A DNA stretch of 64,000 bases from Tieghemiomyces parasiticus (taxonomy: Eukaryota > Kickxellomycota > Dimargaritomycetes > Dimargaritales > Dimargaritaceae), in NCBI GenBank assembly GCA_027575765.1, contig JANBPT010000038.1, positions 34,504 through 98,503 on the forward strand. The letters are read 5' to 3'. This document shows positions 9,191-19,112 of the stretch, piece by piece. The stretch's first letter is position 1. Each line of letters opens with the position of its first letter. Both the position numbers and the translations under genes were made by a program. Below the pieces are notes generated by a model, which had not been told where the DNA came from, made no database searches, and saw nothing but the letters and a program-made list of their open reading frames with translations.

Positions 9191-11554
9191 TCATTGGGCA
9201 CTGTTGCGGCAGCATGCGTGGTTCTGGGGGCCTCCACCCCCCACCGTACACTGCACCCAGTCGTAGCGGTAACCAGGAAATGATAAGGCCTTATCGCCGA
9301 GGGTCCGGCAGCGGACTAGGGTATTCTCACGGAGCCGCTGCTTGCGCCGGTGACGGCTACCACCGACGGCTAGGGCCGCATCCGGGGCGGGGATGACACA
9401 CCGGATGCGCCAGCTGACGCCATCGTGGTCACCCCAAGTGCGACTACGGAACTCATGGCGTTCGGTACCTTGATACTGGACGAGTTTCGGGCCGACCTCG
9501 ACGCCCACTAGGACCCCACCCTCAGCTGGGCGGCGCGCTGGTGGTGTAGAAGTTCCGGTGGTATGGCCCTTCGCCATGTCCGACGACGGGACAGGCCGAG
9601 GGAGGGTGATCGCCCCGTCATGAACCAGCATGGCCACTACATCCGAGTCGTCGGTGTAGATGCCCGTCCCCCAGACCGATCGCTGCAGCAGCTGCGGATT
9701 GGTCCAGGAGAGGTGTCGACTGGGTATGCGGATGAAGAATACGCCACCCTCGCGGCCGGTGAAACAAGGTAGGAGGCGGCCCGGGACGTAGTCAAAGTAG
9801 CCCAGGCAGGGGGCACCCAGGTCCATTGGGATCTGCGGGACAGGCGGACGGGGAGCGGGCTTGGTCATAAAGGGTGGGCGAGCATGGATAGTCGCGGGAG
9901 ATTTGGGAAGGGGCTTGGAGACGGGTTCAGTTTCGGGCAGGGTGGACTCGGCAGGGGGCGTCGACGCCGGCTGGTCCACGTTCATGTCGGTAGCTTCCAC
10001 GACGGGCGCGGCAGGCGAAGCTACCACGGCCAGTTCGGGCTTCGCCTCTTCCTGGGCCGGGGTCTCCTGGGTCAGAATATTGGGAAGGGGGTCCTGTACA
10101 TCTGTGATCGGCCCAGGCGCGGGCTCCCCTTGTTCCGACACTCCCTTTTCCTCCCCCTCCTGCTTAATAAGGTTCTCAGTGGCGGTCACCCCGGGGCTCG
10201 CCTGCTTTGTGGTAATGGACAAAACGTCGGACGCTTCGTCGTTTAGCTGCGCCGGGCCAGGTGCGGGGCTGGAAGAGTTAGATGGAGCTGGGGCGGGTGA
10301 TGGTTCGTCGGTCGGTCGCAAGGAGGGACGTGAAAGTTCGCTGGCAGTGTGGGGAAATTCCACCGGCTCAGGGGTGGCCACGGCCGGTACAGGTTCGTCA
10401 ACTGCCATATCAGGCTGGACATCGACCTGGGCTATGGACGGCACTTTGGATGGCTCCAACTCCTCGGGTTCCTCTTTGGGTACCGGGGTGATCTCGTGCG
10501 CCTTCGATACCGGCGGAGACTGGGACAAGCTGGCAGTTGCGTTGCCCAGATTTAACTTGATTTTGATGGTGGGCAGCGTTTGCGGCTTGGTCGACGGGGG
10601 AGATGGCTGTACTGCTGCGGTGGCGGCGGGTCCGAGTGACGATTGGGATCCGACGGGTACAATTTCGCCCTCCTCGCCTTCCTCCCATTCACCCTCTTCG
10701 CTAGGGTCTCGGGTGAGAGACGGGACTTTGACCGGAGTACCTGACGGCGGGGGTGTGCTTCGAGTTTCAAGAGCGGCGGACAGAGGGGCAGATGTGGATG
10801 GGGAAGGTGCAGTGGGTGGGGTGGTAGGCGGTGGTGGCGGTTGCGGCAAGGCGCGGGAGGTCTCCGGGGGGTTCAAATTAAGCCGGATGGTGGTTGACGG
10901 GGCACTCCGGGTCGAACGCGGAGGCACAACGGATCGGTCGTGGCTGGGTACCTGACCTTCCTCCTCGCTATCTTCTGTCAGCTCCCCTTCCTCGACCACC
11001 TCACCCTCTTCGGCTTGCCCAGCAGTGGACAGAGTGTCAGTCGACGGGGGGCGCGTAGTCGAAACGTTAGAGGTACGGCGGCTAGACCCGCCAGCGCCCG
11101 TCCCTGTAGGATAAACCCGCTGAGGTGACCGGTGGTCGTAGGCGTGACTCTCGCGGTCTCGGCGTGGGGAATCGTCGGTTCGCGTGCGCTTGGCCCCGCG
11201 GTCACTGGGAGAGTCTTCCCCAGCCCGTCGTCCGCCGCCGGTCGCAGAGGGCGAAAGCGGACTACCGTGTGGGTCATGACGCGTACCGCTCGTCGATCGT
11301 GGTGACGGCAATTCACGATGAACCGAGGTCTCATCGCGTCGGTGCTTGCGACCGTACTCAACGGGGCCCGTACCAGCACCGCGGTCATGAGTGAGAGGCG
11401 AAACATGGTCGGCGCGGTACCTCGTTCCGGTACCGGTTCGACGACCTGATGGAGATACGGGACGGGTACTACGTGTGGCGTAATCCGCACGGCGGCCGGA
11501 GGGCCCGCGCGAGGACTCGTCCCCTCGCTGGTCGCCCGGTTGGGAGGAACTCAT
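9191..11554 (-). CDS. RXT3: Rxt3-domain protein, Rpd3L histone deacetylase complex subunit
   Basis: Uninterrupted ORF of 787 aa from the ATG at 11554 (MSSSQPGDQRGDE); an upstream extension uses a non-ATG codon. Residues 1 to about 230 are rich in Arg, Ser, Thr and Gly (RS-like). The middle is a long disordered Pro/Glu/Ser/Thr-rich linker with acidic patches (EEGEWEEGEEGEI). The folded part is the C-terminal 200 residues: DLGAPCLGYFDYVPGR, VWGTGIYTDDSDVVAMLVH, and then RTWGDHDGVSWRIRCV. This matches the Rxt3 domain found in fungal Rpd3L/Rxt3 proteins. The protein is expected to be nuclear and to support transcriptional repression by deacetylation. Budding-yeast Rxt3 is much shorter; the extension here is mostly low complexity. 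A 364-codon opposite-strand ORF at 9861-10955 is a composition shadow. Confidence 0.82.
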   Translation of the reverse strand: MSSSQPGDQRGDESSRGPSGRRADYATRSTRPVSPSGRRTGTGTRYRADHVSPLTHDRGAGTGPVEYGRKHRRDETSVHRELPSPRSTSGTRHDPHGSPLSPSATGGGRRAGEDSPSDRGAKRTRTDDSPRRDRESHAYDHRSPQRVYPTGTGAGGSSRRTSNVSTTRPPSTDTLSTAGQAEEGEVVEEGELTEDSEEEGQVPSHDRSVVPPRSTRSAPSTTIRLNLNPPETSRALPQPPPPPTTPPTAPSPSTSAPLSAALETRSTPPPSGTPVKVPSLTRDPSEEGEWEEGEEGEIVPVGSQSSLGPAATAAVQPSPPSTKPQTLPTIKIKLNLGNATASLSQSPPVSKAHEITPVPKEEPEELEPSKVPSIAQVDVQPDMAVDEPVPAVATPEPVEFPHTASELSRPSLRPTDEPSPAPAPSNSSSPAPGPAQLNDEASDVLSITTKQASPGVTATENLIKQEGEEKGVSEQGEPAPGPITDVQDPLPNILTQETPAQEEAKPELAVVASPAAPVVEATDMNVDQPASTPPAESTLPETEPVSKPLPKSPATIHARPPFMTKPAPRPPVPQIPMDLGAPCLGYFDYVPGRLLPCFTGREGGVFFIRIPSRHLSWTNPQLLQRSVWGTGIYTDDSDVVAMLVHDGAITLPRPVPSSDMAKGHTTGTSTPPARRPAEGGVLVGVEVGPKLVQYQGTERHEFRSRTWGDHDGVSWRIRCVIPAPDAALAVGGSRHRRKQRLRENTLVRCRTLGDKALSFPGYRYDWVQCTVGGGGPQNHACCRNSAQ

Positions 11555-12009
11555 CGCGTACAGTAGGCCAAATGTGCGAACTAGAAAGAAACAACCGGAG
11601 AAGCAAACCAATGTGGTTGGGGGTGAACTGGGTAAAAAGAGAGCGGAAGTCACAGCTGATGTATAAATGGACGTCTGGAGTAATGATCATGCCCCAGTAT
11701 ATAGGTTCGATAACACAGAGGCCAAAGAGTCAGCAGAACTGAGGAAGTAGCAGGTCGCAATCGATAGAACACCATGTGTGGCCGCAAGAACCACGGTGCC
11801 TCCGGAATCCCGACGCGATGGGAAAGGGAACGAGGGCTATCAGACTGTTCTTTGGAAGTCTGGCTGAGGGAAAGACGCCTCCTAATCCGAAAATCACTCC
11901 AATGAGTGACTGAGCAGCACAGGTAGAAAAGCGGCTAAGCCAAGGCCTACTCATTTTCTTAGTGTTTAGATACATAAGATAGCATATGTTACAGATAGGA
12001 AGAATATCA
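11555..12009. other. Intergenic, RXT3 upstream region and tRNA-Thr 5' flank
   Basis: About 455 bp shared by the leftward RXT3 promoter and the 5' flank of the rightward tRNA-Thr. No TATA box is certain and no repeat copy was recognised. Confidence 0.45.
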
Positions 12010-12082
12010 GCCTTCTTGGCTCAGTTGGCAGAGCGTGTGCCTAGTAAGCACAAGGTCATCAGTTCGATTCTGGTAGAAGGCA
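12010..12082 (+). tRNA. tRNA-Thr (AGT)
   Basis: A 73-nt cloverleaf: acceptor GCCTTCT/AGAAGGC, D stem GCTC/GAGC, anticodon stem TGTGC/GCACA with loop CTAGTAA (anticodon AGT), and T arm ATCAG-TTCGATT-CTGGT. There is no intron. A run of eight T follows immediately (Pol III terminator). Confidence 0.95.
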
Positions 12083-13673
12083 ATTTTTTTTGCGCGTGTT
12101 GTTGCTAACCGGCTTGTTCGACCACGGACAGGCGCCTTTCTATAAGGACTGGTTGTGCTTAATCGAGGCACGATTTCCCTTAAGCTTACATGAATCCAGC
12201 GGGTCCACACGAACACAGCATTTGGACCCTCCAACTACCCTGACGACGAGCAGTACCATATGGTCCAGCTAAGGAGTCGCCTGCTACGTTCGGTTTAACC
12301 TATTTTAGCAAAATTAAATCAAGGTTAAGGGCGCATGCGCTCCCTTCTATTAGGAAGTTGACAAGACAGGAGGGACCGGTCAAAGTTAACGGAATTCCAG
12401 GGTGCCGTAACTAAGGGCCTAAATTTATAGGCCCCTTCGGAGCCGTGCTGGCGGTATGATAAGCGGGTGACCCGCGTAACTATCCCCACGTGAATTTAGC
12501 AGGTCATGAGGACACTCAATTTATATGTAGCTACTGTATTCCCGTATGATTTAAAATTCGGGGCGAGCACTTGGAGTTGATGTTCGAAGCTTTGCAATAA
12601 AGGAAAGCGCACCTTGCTGCTGTTCACACTGTAACTCAGGCGAGACAGGCGGTCCGTGGTACTCAGCAGAACCTTGGGTCATTCGCGCAATAACACATGG
12701 GGATGGCCCTGGTCCTTGAGTTTGTCTAGTGTTGCCTCACTAGCGTAGGGCGGTATGGAGTGCTCTGGAGTGCCTTGTCTGCTAGACTGCGGTGGTGAGT
12801 TTTTAACAGTAGGCTACCGGACGCGGTGGGTCTTGAGACAGGTCAATCCGTAGACGATTGACAGCCGTCGTTCACATTCGTGGATACTATCGAGCTTGTT
12901 CCATCTGTTTTGATGTGGCAGGCAAGTTGGGCTATGCAGGCGGAATCGAGTGCGGCACCTTCCTTTCTCTATGTCTGGGCGAGCCACTCTAGCGGGGCAG
13001 CCCCGGGCTGGCAGCGGATGGAAGGAGGGAGCGCGACTCCGCCTCGGACCACAAGATGGGGGCTTGGACTCCCACAATACGGTTCCAAGCGGTACGGCCC
13101 TCTTAACACTACGCAGCCATAGTCTCCTTTTAGTGGCACCGTTTTCCATCCTGTGGAATTTGTACTATATTCTGAACATCATTTTTTTGGCGTATTTGAT
13201 TTACATAAAGCCCTGAAATGAATGAGCTGGCTTTCTATATCAGCCCCTCAGCTCCCACCCCTACTTCTCTCCGCACACCTGGCTTCCGTGCACCCCACTT
13301 TTATTTTTTTAGGCTCTAGCTGGCTACACCCTGCCTTGCCATTGGCACGACACTCCCTCTCGTCATCGCATCGGGTCACCTTCTGACGCGGCAGGTAATT
13401 CACTAGTACCCTCTCCCAGGACTGCACATTTCTCCGCACATCGGGTTCACTTTGTTTCTCAGTAACTTACCCTGTCAACTCTCCGCTCGCGGCTCGGTCT
13501 TTAGCTGGCCCCTCTGTAGCCCGCCAGTAACACTTTTACCCTCGTGAAACGTGCGACCCGCTTACCCTGTCCACCGTTCTCTCCGCTAGGTCCCAGCACG
13601 GCTACTACCCATTCCGGACCACCCGCCCCCAGTCGACCCGGCTACCGACTTTTTGGACTCTACCACCACTACC
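12083..13673. other. Intergenic and pyrimidine-rich CLC leader
   Basis: About 1.6 kb. From about 13250 to the CLC start codon the plus strand is strongly C+T-rich, as is common in fungal promoters and 5' leaders. No convincing gene was found in the rest. Confidence 0.5.
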
Positions 13674-16600
13674 ATGCCTGTGCACGAGGTACTGGGCGAC
13701 GACACTGGCGGTGACGCCGTGCCACCTCCACTCCCCGACTCGCAACCCCTCTCCCCGCCACTCTCACCGTCATCCAGCCGCCCGCGTCTAGAACGCGGGT
13801 GCGGTATTCAGAGCCACGCCGACATCTCACAAAGCTACACGGAGGGCTCTCCATTGCTCCACAATGCATCCGCCCCGTTTCGCCGTTATACCACCGTGGC
13901 GGAGGACGACCTTCAACCCCTGAATCGCCGCTACTCCGACGATACCTTCTTCCGCACCCGTGCTTCTCTCCTGCGGGGCCTCACCTGGCATTCTGGTCTC
14001 ATGGCGGAGATAAAACAGGCCGGCCGTGGTAATTTGCGGCGACGTAGTAAGTGGGTGCCCAAGTCCTCGAGTGCGGCAACCGGACGGTCGAGATACCTAC
14101 CCGGTTCGAACGCGTACGAGTCAGCAGCCAAGGCGCCCGCGGGAGTGCGTGTGTGGTTTGACGATTACACGTCGATCGGTAAGTGCCAATTATGGTGAAG
14201 ACGGTACGGGCAACTCGAGCGATTCGCTCGTAAGAGGGCCCTGGGCATCTGCCTTCACGGTGGTACGCGTCACATATTGACCCGACAATATCTACCCGAC
14301 TTTCCGTGCGCTGTTCCGCCACCAGATTGGATCCACGAGTTCGTCAAAGAACAGGCTCGTCTCCGAGGCTTACGCGGCCTCCGCGGTCTCCGCGGGACCA
14401 TTGCCAACTCCTGGGACGCGATGCAGGGCTGGATCATCGTGTGCGTGATTGGTAAGTGCCGATTGAAGCTAGCTACCTGGCAATGGGCCACCGAGCCATG
14501 GATCGTACCCCAGCTATGACCAGGTCGCTCACTTCACCCACCCTCTCTTTTTCCCGTACCTCTGCCTCGACCGCAGGCGTCGTGTGCGGCTGTCTGGCGG
14601 CCATCATCGACGTGGCGTCCGAGTACCTATCCGACCTCAAGACGGGATACTGTACACGCAGTTTCACCATGGGCCAGAGTACGTGCTGCATAGAGGCCAA
14701 AGGTAAGCTATAATCTAATCACATGGGCAGCCCCCCCCCCTCGAGCGCATCTGTCTACCATGCCTTAAATCTAAATTGTCCAGACCTGGATTCACGTCGT
14801 TTGCATCTCTCGGCCGCACACTTCAGATCTAGCCTCTTGCCCGGAGTGGCGCTCGTGGGCCAAAACGGCCAGCCACTTCAACCTCATCAACGCTGACTGG
14901 TTGGATCCCGTGGCCTACTGCGTGATCGGCCTCATCTTCGCCCTGTCGACGGCCCTCCTGGTGTACATGAATCCGAACCGTCACCGTGACAGCCGGGGCC
15001 AGGTCCGCACCGCCTACTACGCGGCCGGGAGCGGGATCCCCGAGGTTAAGATCATCCTGAGTGGGTTCGTCATCCGCGGGTTTCTGGGTATCAAGACCCT
15101 CTGGGTGAAGTGCGTTGGCCTCATCTTCTCGGTGGCTTCAGGCATCATAACGGGGAAGGAAGGACCTTTCGTCCACGTCGCCTGCTGCGTGGGTAACATC
15201 ACCTGCCGAATCTTTGACAAGTACGAAAAGAACGACGGTATGTACCAAAGCAGCAGAGGGCAGTTGCCAGACCTACATATGGGACGGTCCAGCACTCCTC
15301 CCCCAGACCTCTCTTTCTCGGTATCTAACTCGCCCACCATTGCGCATTTTGATCGCCACGCCACCACCCGGCCCCCTTCAGGCAAGCGCCGCGAGGTTCT
15401 CTCGGCCGCTGCGGCCGCTGGAGTGGCCATGGCCTTCGGTGCCCCCATCGGCGGGGTCTTGTTCAGTTTGGAACAGGTCAGCTACTTTTTTCCCAACAAG
15501 ACCATGTTGCGCTCGTACATGTGCGCCCTGATCGCCGCCATGACCCTCAAGTTCATCGATCCGTTCGGTACACACAAGATCGTCATGTTTCAAGTCACAT
15601 ACGACCGGGCCTGGCACTGGTTTGAGATTGGCTTTTTTTTATTGCTCGGTATATTCGGGGTAAGTTCGTTACAGTATCCCGATCGACGCCACTCGACCAC
15701 GGCTTCAGGCTTCACCAATTTCCCACCCGTACGTATCCTCGTTCTAACCCCACTACTTGTCAACACCCTTGTACAACATACCACCCTATGCCAGGGCTTA
15801 TACGGGAGCGTCTTTTGCCGGATTAATCGACTATGGACCCGCTACCGCCGCACCAGCTGGATCAAGGACCACCGTATCAAGGAGGTGCTCTGCATTACCT
15901 TACTCACCCTGGTTCTAGGATACCCTAACATGTACACACGCATGAACTCCACGGATCTGGTGGCCACTCTCTTTGAAGAGTGTCATCCAGGCAACGATAA
16001 CGCTGGGCTGTGCATCCGCGACGGCACGGGTTACAGCAGTGTCCTGGGCCTATTGGCCTACGCTTGTGCGCATAAGGCCCTGTTGACTATCGTGACATTC
16101 GGTCTACGGGTACCGCACGGTATCTTCGTACCGTCACTGGTAATCGGTGCCTGTTTCGGCCGCTTCGTCGGGATCGTCGTGCAGTACTTTTACGTGACGT
16201 ACCCGGCCAGCGCCTTCTTCGCGGCGTGTGAAGGCCACCCGCACTGCATCACACCGGGGGTCTATGCGATGGTGGGCGGGGCGGCCGTCCTCTGTGGCGT
16301 GACCAAGATGACTCTCTCGCTCATTGTGATCATTTTCGAACTCACCGGAAACCTCACCTACATTTTACCCATTATGCTGGTCATCATCGTCGCCCGCTGG
16401 GTTAGTGATTTTGTATCCCCGGACGGGGTCTACGAGTACATGATTCGGCTCGCTGGCTACCCGTTTATTGATAACCAGCGCGAGTACCTCCATCGGAAGG
16501 CCACAGGCGAGCTCGTCCAGACCGATTTGGAGGTCATTGATGTTAACGAAACCAATACGGTGGCCAGCCTCCGTGACAAGCTGCGCATCATGGCCGTCTA

Positions 16601-17105
16601 TCGCGGGTTGGCCGATGGCGGGTTTCCGGTGCTTAACGGCGACCTCCTTGTCGGGTTCGTGTCATGCAGCGAGCTCGAACACGCGCTTGAAAAGGTTCGT
16701 GGCTGCGGCGGGCCCGACCTTTGCTGTCACTTTGAGCCCCCGAACCGTCCCTTGCCGTCCTCCTCCGCATACTCGACATACAACTCCACCTCCCTGGGTT
16801 ATGTGTCGTCGTCGCCCGTCCGGTCTGCAAGTGCCGTCTTGAACGCCCCAAATAGCAGTGATCCTTTCGACTCGTCGGGTGCGGGAATCCTGATCGGGGC
16901 CGACCTGGAAGCCGGTCGTGGCGTTGACCTCTCGGCCTATGTCGACCAGGCCCCGTTGTCGATCAGCCTGAGCGCCTCCGTGGAACTAGTCACCGAACTG
17001 TTTTTCAAACTTGGGTTGCGGTACCTCTGCGTCGTCGAACAGGGCTGCTACCAGGGCATCATCCACAAGAAGCGCTTCCTCGCTTATCTTCAGGAGTTTA
17101 AGTAA
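13674..17105 (+). CDS. CLC-family chloride/proton exchanger with CBS domains, six exons
   Basis: Exons are 13674-14178, 14326-14451, 14577-14702, 14827-15237, 15382-15659 and 15795-17105. All junctions are GT..AG and in frame, giving 918 aa. The start is the ATG in context ACCATG; the frame extends upstream only through a TTG. Signature motifs are GSGIPEVK at residues 320-327, GKEGPFVH at 362-369 with gating Glu364, and LFSLEQVSYFF with the proton Glu420. Both glutamates are kept, which predicts a 2Cl-/H+ antiporter like ClC-3/4/5 or yeast Gef1, probably in the Golgi, endosome or vacuole. The cytosolic N-terminus is about 165 residues. Exon 2 carries a fourfold LRG tandem repeat. The C-terminal CBS region is interrupted by a Ser-rich insert of roughly 80 residues. 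It ends IHKKRFLAYLQEFK. Confidence 0.94.
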
Positions 17106-18125
17106 CCAAGAGTTCCCTCCCTCCTCCCATCTGCCCACATTGTTCTGACCGTCTTCTAGTCGGGCCCTTATTGTCCCTTTAATTTCCGAAGTTTCTAGAC
17201 CTACTACCCCATGAGTTTACCTTTTTTTTCTTCCCGCGGTCCTCGACTGAACCGCGCTTCTTGCCATTTCTACCTGCTTTTGTCTCGACATGTCATGGCT
17301 TTGACACATTGTACCACTATTACCGCACGCTTACTTCACGCACATAGTTCCCCCCCTCTGGTCTGCCCAGCCCACTCACAGGCCCACTTACTCCCGCGCA
17401 ATATAGGATTACTTGATCTCTTGACAATAGAAAATGGGTATGATTATGTATATAGCAGCGTTGTTGTGAACAGCTTTCGGTAGAGTACCTGTTTCGCTTC
17501 GGGACTAACCTCTTTTATGTGGCCAGTGCTGCACTTCGATGGCAGCCCCCCCCCCTGCGTCCCTGACATTTATCGATGACGCACCCGGTCACCGAACGGG
17601 ATTCAGTGACCGACCGGGATAATGGGAATGCCGGTGAGGGAGAAGGGACAGGCACAGTTTATCCTGGTCTCTTACTCTACGCTTCTGATGGGGGGAGGGG
17701 TAACGGCTGTCGAGTGAGGGTGTGTAACCTCGAGTGTACAGTTTTTTGAAGGCTGGTCTCACTTACCTCTCAAAAATTTTCGTTATTTTTTGTCACTAGC
17801 CTATGTATGGTACCTTCCAGGATGCCTCCGTGTAGATGTGCTCCTTATAGCACCCGATAGGTCAGAACCTTTTCGTTTGTTACGCCAGTTACTAGATTCC
17901 CGAAACCATAAGCCAGATTATCAGCAGGGACCTTTGTAGGCAACGTATTTTTGCATGTGTATTTTCGCTCTAGACCATTGAGTCCCAGTCAACCAGTACG
18001 GCCACATCTCCCAGTCCAACTCCGCCATCCAAGTGTCCCGTCCCGACCCGATTCGAATTTCAGCCAACGATCCTCGACCGAAGACAAAGCCTCCCGAACG
18101 CCCTTACGAATTTGGAGCCGTCAGT
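17106..18125. other. Intergenic between CLC and mitochondrial carrier
   Basis: About 1 kb. It should include the CLC 3' end and the carrier promoter. No clear gene, RNA or repeat is seen. Confidence 0.5.
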
Positions 18126-19112
18126 ATGGCTCAACCCTCGAGAACTGTGGCCGCCGACCTAACGCCACGCCACGACCCGGTCGCCCCAAAAAGCGTCACC
18201 AAGCCTAGCCCAGGTCTCACCCAGTTGACCAATAAGCTGGCCAGTGGGGCAGTGGCCGGCATCACCGGTACCTTAATTATTTACCCCCTAGACATTGTTA
18301 AGACCCGGCTCCAGAACCAGCGGCCCAATACACAGGGCGTACTTCCGTACCGTAACGGACTGGCCTGTTTCCGTTCGATTATTCAGCGCGAGGGTGCCCG
18401 CGGGATCTACCGCGGCCTGGTCCCGACGCTAGTCGGTATCACCCCGGAGAAGGCCATCAAGCTCGCCGTGAACGACTATACTCGCGAGTGGTTTGCCCGC
18501 CGTCGCGGGGTCGCTGATGGACAGCTGACTGCCGTGGAGGGCATGCTCTCTGGGGCGACCGCGGGTTTCTGCCAGGTCGTGGTGACCAACCCGATGGAAA
18601 TTGTCAAGATTCATATGCAGGTCGCTGGCGCCCAAGCCGCTTCGTCGGGCACCGGCCCACCGCCGCAGCGGCCCACCGCCTTGGGGATTGTCCGCCAGCT
18701 TGGGCTCCGCGGGCTCTATCGCGGTACCCCGGCCACCCTACTCCGCGATGTCCCCTTCTCCATCTTCTTTTTCCCTTCACACGCTATCCTCAAGTCGCTG
18801 TTTGTCGACCCTGCTACCGGCCAGGCTCCGTTCCACGCCGTGTTTTTGTCCGGCGTTACGGCGGCGTTTTTCGCGTCCGGCGCCGTCACCCCGGCCGATG
18901 TCATCAAGACCCGCCTCCAGGTGTCGCCTGCATCGGGGGCCCCCAAGTATCTGGGCGTGCGGGACTGTTTTAAAGATATCGTGCGGAACGAAGGGATCGG
19001 GGCCCTGTTTAAGGGTGTGCTGCCCCGGTGTTGCATCGTGGCACCGCTGTTTGGTATCGCCTTGTTGACATACGAGGTCCAGCAGCGGTGGTTGCAGTCC
19101 AAGTCAGCCTAA
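18126..19112 (+). CDS. Mitochondrial carrier, glutamate-carrier type (SLC25A18/A22-like)
   Basis: A 328-aa protein from the ATG at 18126; the frame extends upstream only through non-ATG codons. It has the threefold carrier repeat with signatures YPLDIVKTRLQ (near residue 52), NPMEIVKIHMQ (near 154) and TPADVIKTRLQ (near 254). Subfamily blocks are ITPEKAIKLAVND, GATAGFCQVVVTNPMEI, TLLRDVPFSIFFFP and VAPLFGIALLTYE. These match mitochondrial glutamate carriers and the carrier part of aspartate/glutamate carriers. There are no EF-hands, so it is not a full aralar-type protein. Expected in the inner mitochondrial membrane, exchanging or co-transporting glutamate. The substrate is inferred from family blocks only. 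Single exon. Confidence 0.9.
   Translation: MAQPSRTVAADLTPRHDPVAPKSVTKPSPGLTQLTNKLASGAVAGITGTLIIYPLDIVKTRLQNQRPNTQGVLPYRNGLACFRSIIQREGARGIYRGLVPTLVGITPEKAIKLAVNDYTREWFARRRGVADGQLTAVEGMLSGATAGFCQVVVTNPMEIVKIHMQVAGAQAASSGTGPPPQRPTALGIVRQLGLRGLYRGTPATLLRDVPFSIFFFPSHAILKSLFVDPATGQAPFHAVFLSGVTAAFFASGAVTPADVIKTRLQVSPASGAPKYLGVRDCFKDIVRNEGIGALFKGVLPRCCIVAPLFGIALLTYEVQQRWLQSKSA

Noticed and set aside
9861..10955. 364-codon plus-strand ORF opposite RXT3
   Set aside because: Gly/Ser/Ala-rich shadow of the disordered RXT3 linker on the other strand.
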